The translations under genes were made by a program, and so were the position numbers. Under the pieces are notes generated by a model. The model saw only the letters and a program-made list of their open reading frames with translations, was not told the DNA's origin and searched no databases. Below, one piece after another: positions 4,954 to 5,945 of a stretch of 5,945 bases of DNA; within the stretch, counting starts at the first letter, position 1, and each line of letters begins with the position of its first letter. The DNA comes from Bacteroidales bacterium (GTDB taxonomy: Bacteria > Bacteroidota > Bacteroidia > Bacteroidales > P3), in assembly GCA_017560705.1 (NCBI GenBank), contig JAFZEK010000286.1, positions 1 through 5,945 on the forward strand, read 5' to 3'.

Positions 4954-5945
4954 ATGATATACAATATTTTACTTGCAATCTACTGTCTCTTTCCAATAGT
5001 TGGACTATGGGGCATATTCAAAAAGGCCGGTATAGAAAGCTGGAAAGCATTAATACCTATTTATAATCTAATACTTTGGGTGAAAATAATAGGTAAAAGT
5101 TGGAAATGGTACATATACCTTGCTATACCTGCTATCAACATTTTCACCTATCTACTTATGGTGGTTGAAACAGCTAAATGTTTTAAACGCAACTCTTTGC
5201 TAGAGCAAACACTGGCAGTTTTATTCCCTTTTGCCTATCTCCCCTACCTTGGCTTTTACAAAAAAAGAGAATACACCAAACCTTCGGAACTTGAAGAAAT
5301 AAAATATAGCTCGGCAAGAGAATGGGCCGACGCTCTTATTTTTGCACTTGTAGCTGCCACTATTATCAGAACTTTTATGTTCGAGCTATACAATATCCCT
5401 ACCTCATCCATGGAGAAATCGTTGAAAGTAGGCGACTTCTTATTCGTTAGCAAACTATCCTACGGCCCTCGTGTACCTAATACTCCGCTTGCTATACCTC
5501 TAGTACACCACTCAATACCAGGCACTAAAATAAAATCATTCTGCGACGGAATACAACTAAGATACCATCGTTTCTTTGGCACTCCTAGCGTTGAAAGATA
5601 CGATGCCACAGTGTTCAACTATCCCGACGGCGACACTGTAGCTCTTGCTTTTGAAAGCAACATAAGCTATCATGCTTTGGTAAGAGAATATGGTCGCGAA
5701 AACGTGCATAACAATCCGCAAACTTTTGGCGAAATAATTACAAGACCTGTAGACAAACGCGAGAACTTTATAAAAAGAACAATAGGACTACCGGGCGAAG
5801 AACTTACAATAAAGAACAAAATAGTGTACATAAACGGTGATGCTATAGAAAACCCCGAAAACCTACAGTACACCTACGCCATAAAAGTAAAAGAAGGTAA
5901 GAACTTAGACACCAGACAGCTAAGAAAGCTAGACATATCCATGGA
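4954..5945 (+). CDS. lepB: Signal peptidase I, 3'-partial
   Basis: Membrane-bound serine protease that cuts signal peptides from exported proteins on the outer face of the inner membrane. The frame runs open for 330 codons to the window edge. Residues 1-79 form an N-terminal membrane module resembling DUF5684 (K-K-A-G-I-E-S-W-K-A-L-I-P-I-Y-N at 23-38, then A-I-P-A-I-N-I at 57-63 and E-T-A-K-C-F at 72-77), followed by another hydrophobic segment (about 84-101). The peptidase helix is at about 124-143. The box with the catalytic Ser is I-P-T-S-S-M (148-153), nucleophile Ser152. The general-base Lys is Lys274 in F-I-K-R-T-I-G-L-P-G-E (272-282). An insert of about 40 residues (228-267) separates the two halves of the strand leading to Lys274. 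The ATG at 4954 is the only possible start, since an in-frame TGA lies at 4948-4950. No Shine-Dalgarno is seen. The remaining C-terminal part is outside the window. Confidence 0.93.
   Translation, partial: MIYNILLAIYCLFPIVGLWGIFKKAGIESWKALIPIYNLILWVKIIGKSWKWYIYLAIPAINIFTYLLMVVETAKCFKRNSLLEQTLAVLFPFAYLPYLGFYKKREYTKPSELEEIKYSSAREWADALIFALVAATIIRTFMFELYNIPTSSMEKSLKVGDFLFVSKLSYGPRVPNTPLAIPLVHHSIPGTKIKSFCDGIQLRYHRFFGTPSVERYDATVFNYPDGDTVALAFESNISYHALVREYGRENVHNNPQTFGEIITRPVDKRENFIKRTIGLPGEELTIKNKIVYINGDAIENPENLQYTYAIKVKEGKNLDTRQLRKLDISM

Noticed and set aside
4947..5066. ATG seven bases upstream of the lepB start, opening a 39-codon ORF
   Set aside because: It is out of frame with lepB and overlaps it entirely; the peptide has no family features, while the 4954 frame encodes a clear signal peptidase.
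1..5945. CRISPR arrays, tRNA or rRNA genes, insertion sequences, toxin-antitoxin or defence genes
   Set aside because: I saw no spaced direct repeats, cloverleaf sequences, transposase motifs or terminal inverted repeats; five core-type genes fill almost all of the window.

Overview
The window looks like ordinary chromosomal DNA from a low-GC member of the Bacteroidota, most likely order Bacteroidales; a genus cannot be fixed from the sequence. The evidence is a paired ExbD arrangement, a histidine kinase with an AHQLGTP-type H-box, a long signal peptidase I with an N-terminal membrane module, Bacteroidota-type promoters (TTTG near -33 and TAnnTTTG near -7), and little Shine-Dalgarno sequence ahead of the starts. 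It holds no rRNA, tRNA, CRISPR array, insertion sequence or phage gene.

Layout, left to right. (1) 1-1017, plus strand: two exbD-family genes, the first cut by the window edge. They overlap by one base (TAATG) and are followed by a strong hairpin terminator at 1046-1090. An exbB-type partner probably lies just upstream, outside the window. (2) 1145-1858, plus strand: a tRNA1(Val) A37 N6-methyltransferase (TrmN6/YfiC family). (3) 1885-3399, minus strand: a membrane sensor histidine kinase, convergent with trmN6 across only 26 bases. (4) 3514-4734, minus strand: an FtsX/LolC-LolE family ABC permease, upstream of the kinase in the same direction and possibly co-transcribed with it. It appears to use a TTG start, whose second and third bases begin the TGA stop of a four-codon upstream ORF. 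A near-consensus promoter lies just upstream. (5) 4735-4953: divergent intergenic region of 219 bases with a promoter for each side and a perfect 17-base palindrome in the lepB leader. (6) 4954 to the window end, plus strand: signal peptidase I, cut by the right edge.

Four of the five proteins belong to the cell envelope: energy coupling to outer-membrane transport (ExbD pair), membrane sensing (kinase), probable lipoprotein release or related ABC function (permease) and secreted-protein maturation (LepB). The methyltransferase acts on tRNA. I see no convincing novel system. The items most worth a second look are the duplicated sensor motif in the kinase, the TTG start with its overlapping mini-ORF, and the architecture of LepB.
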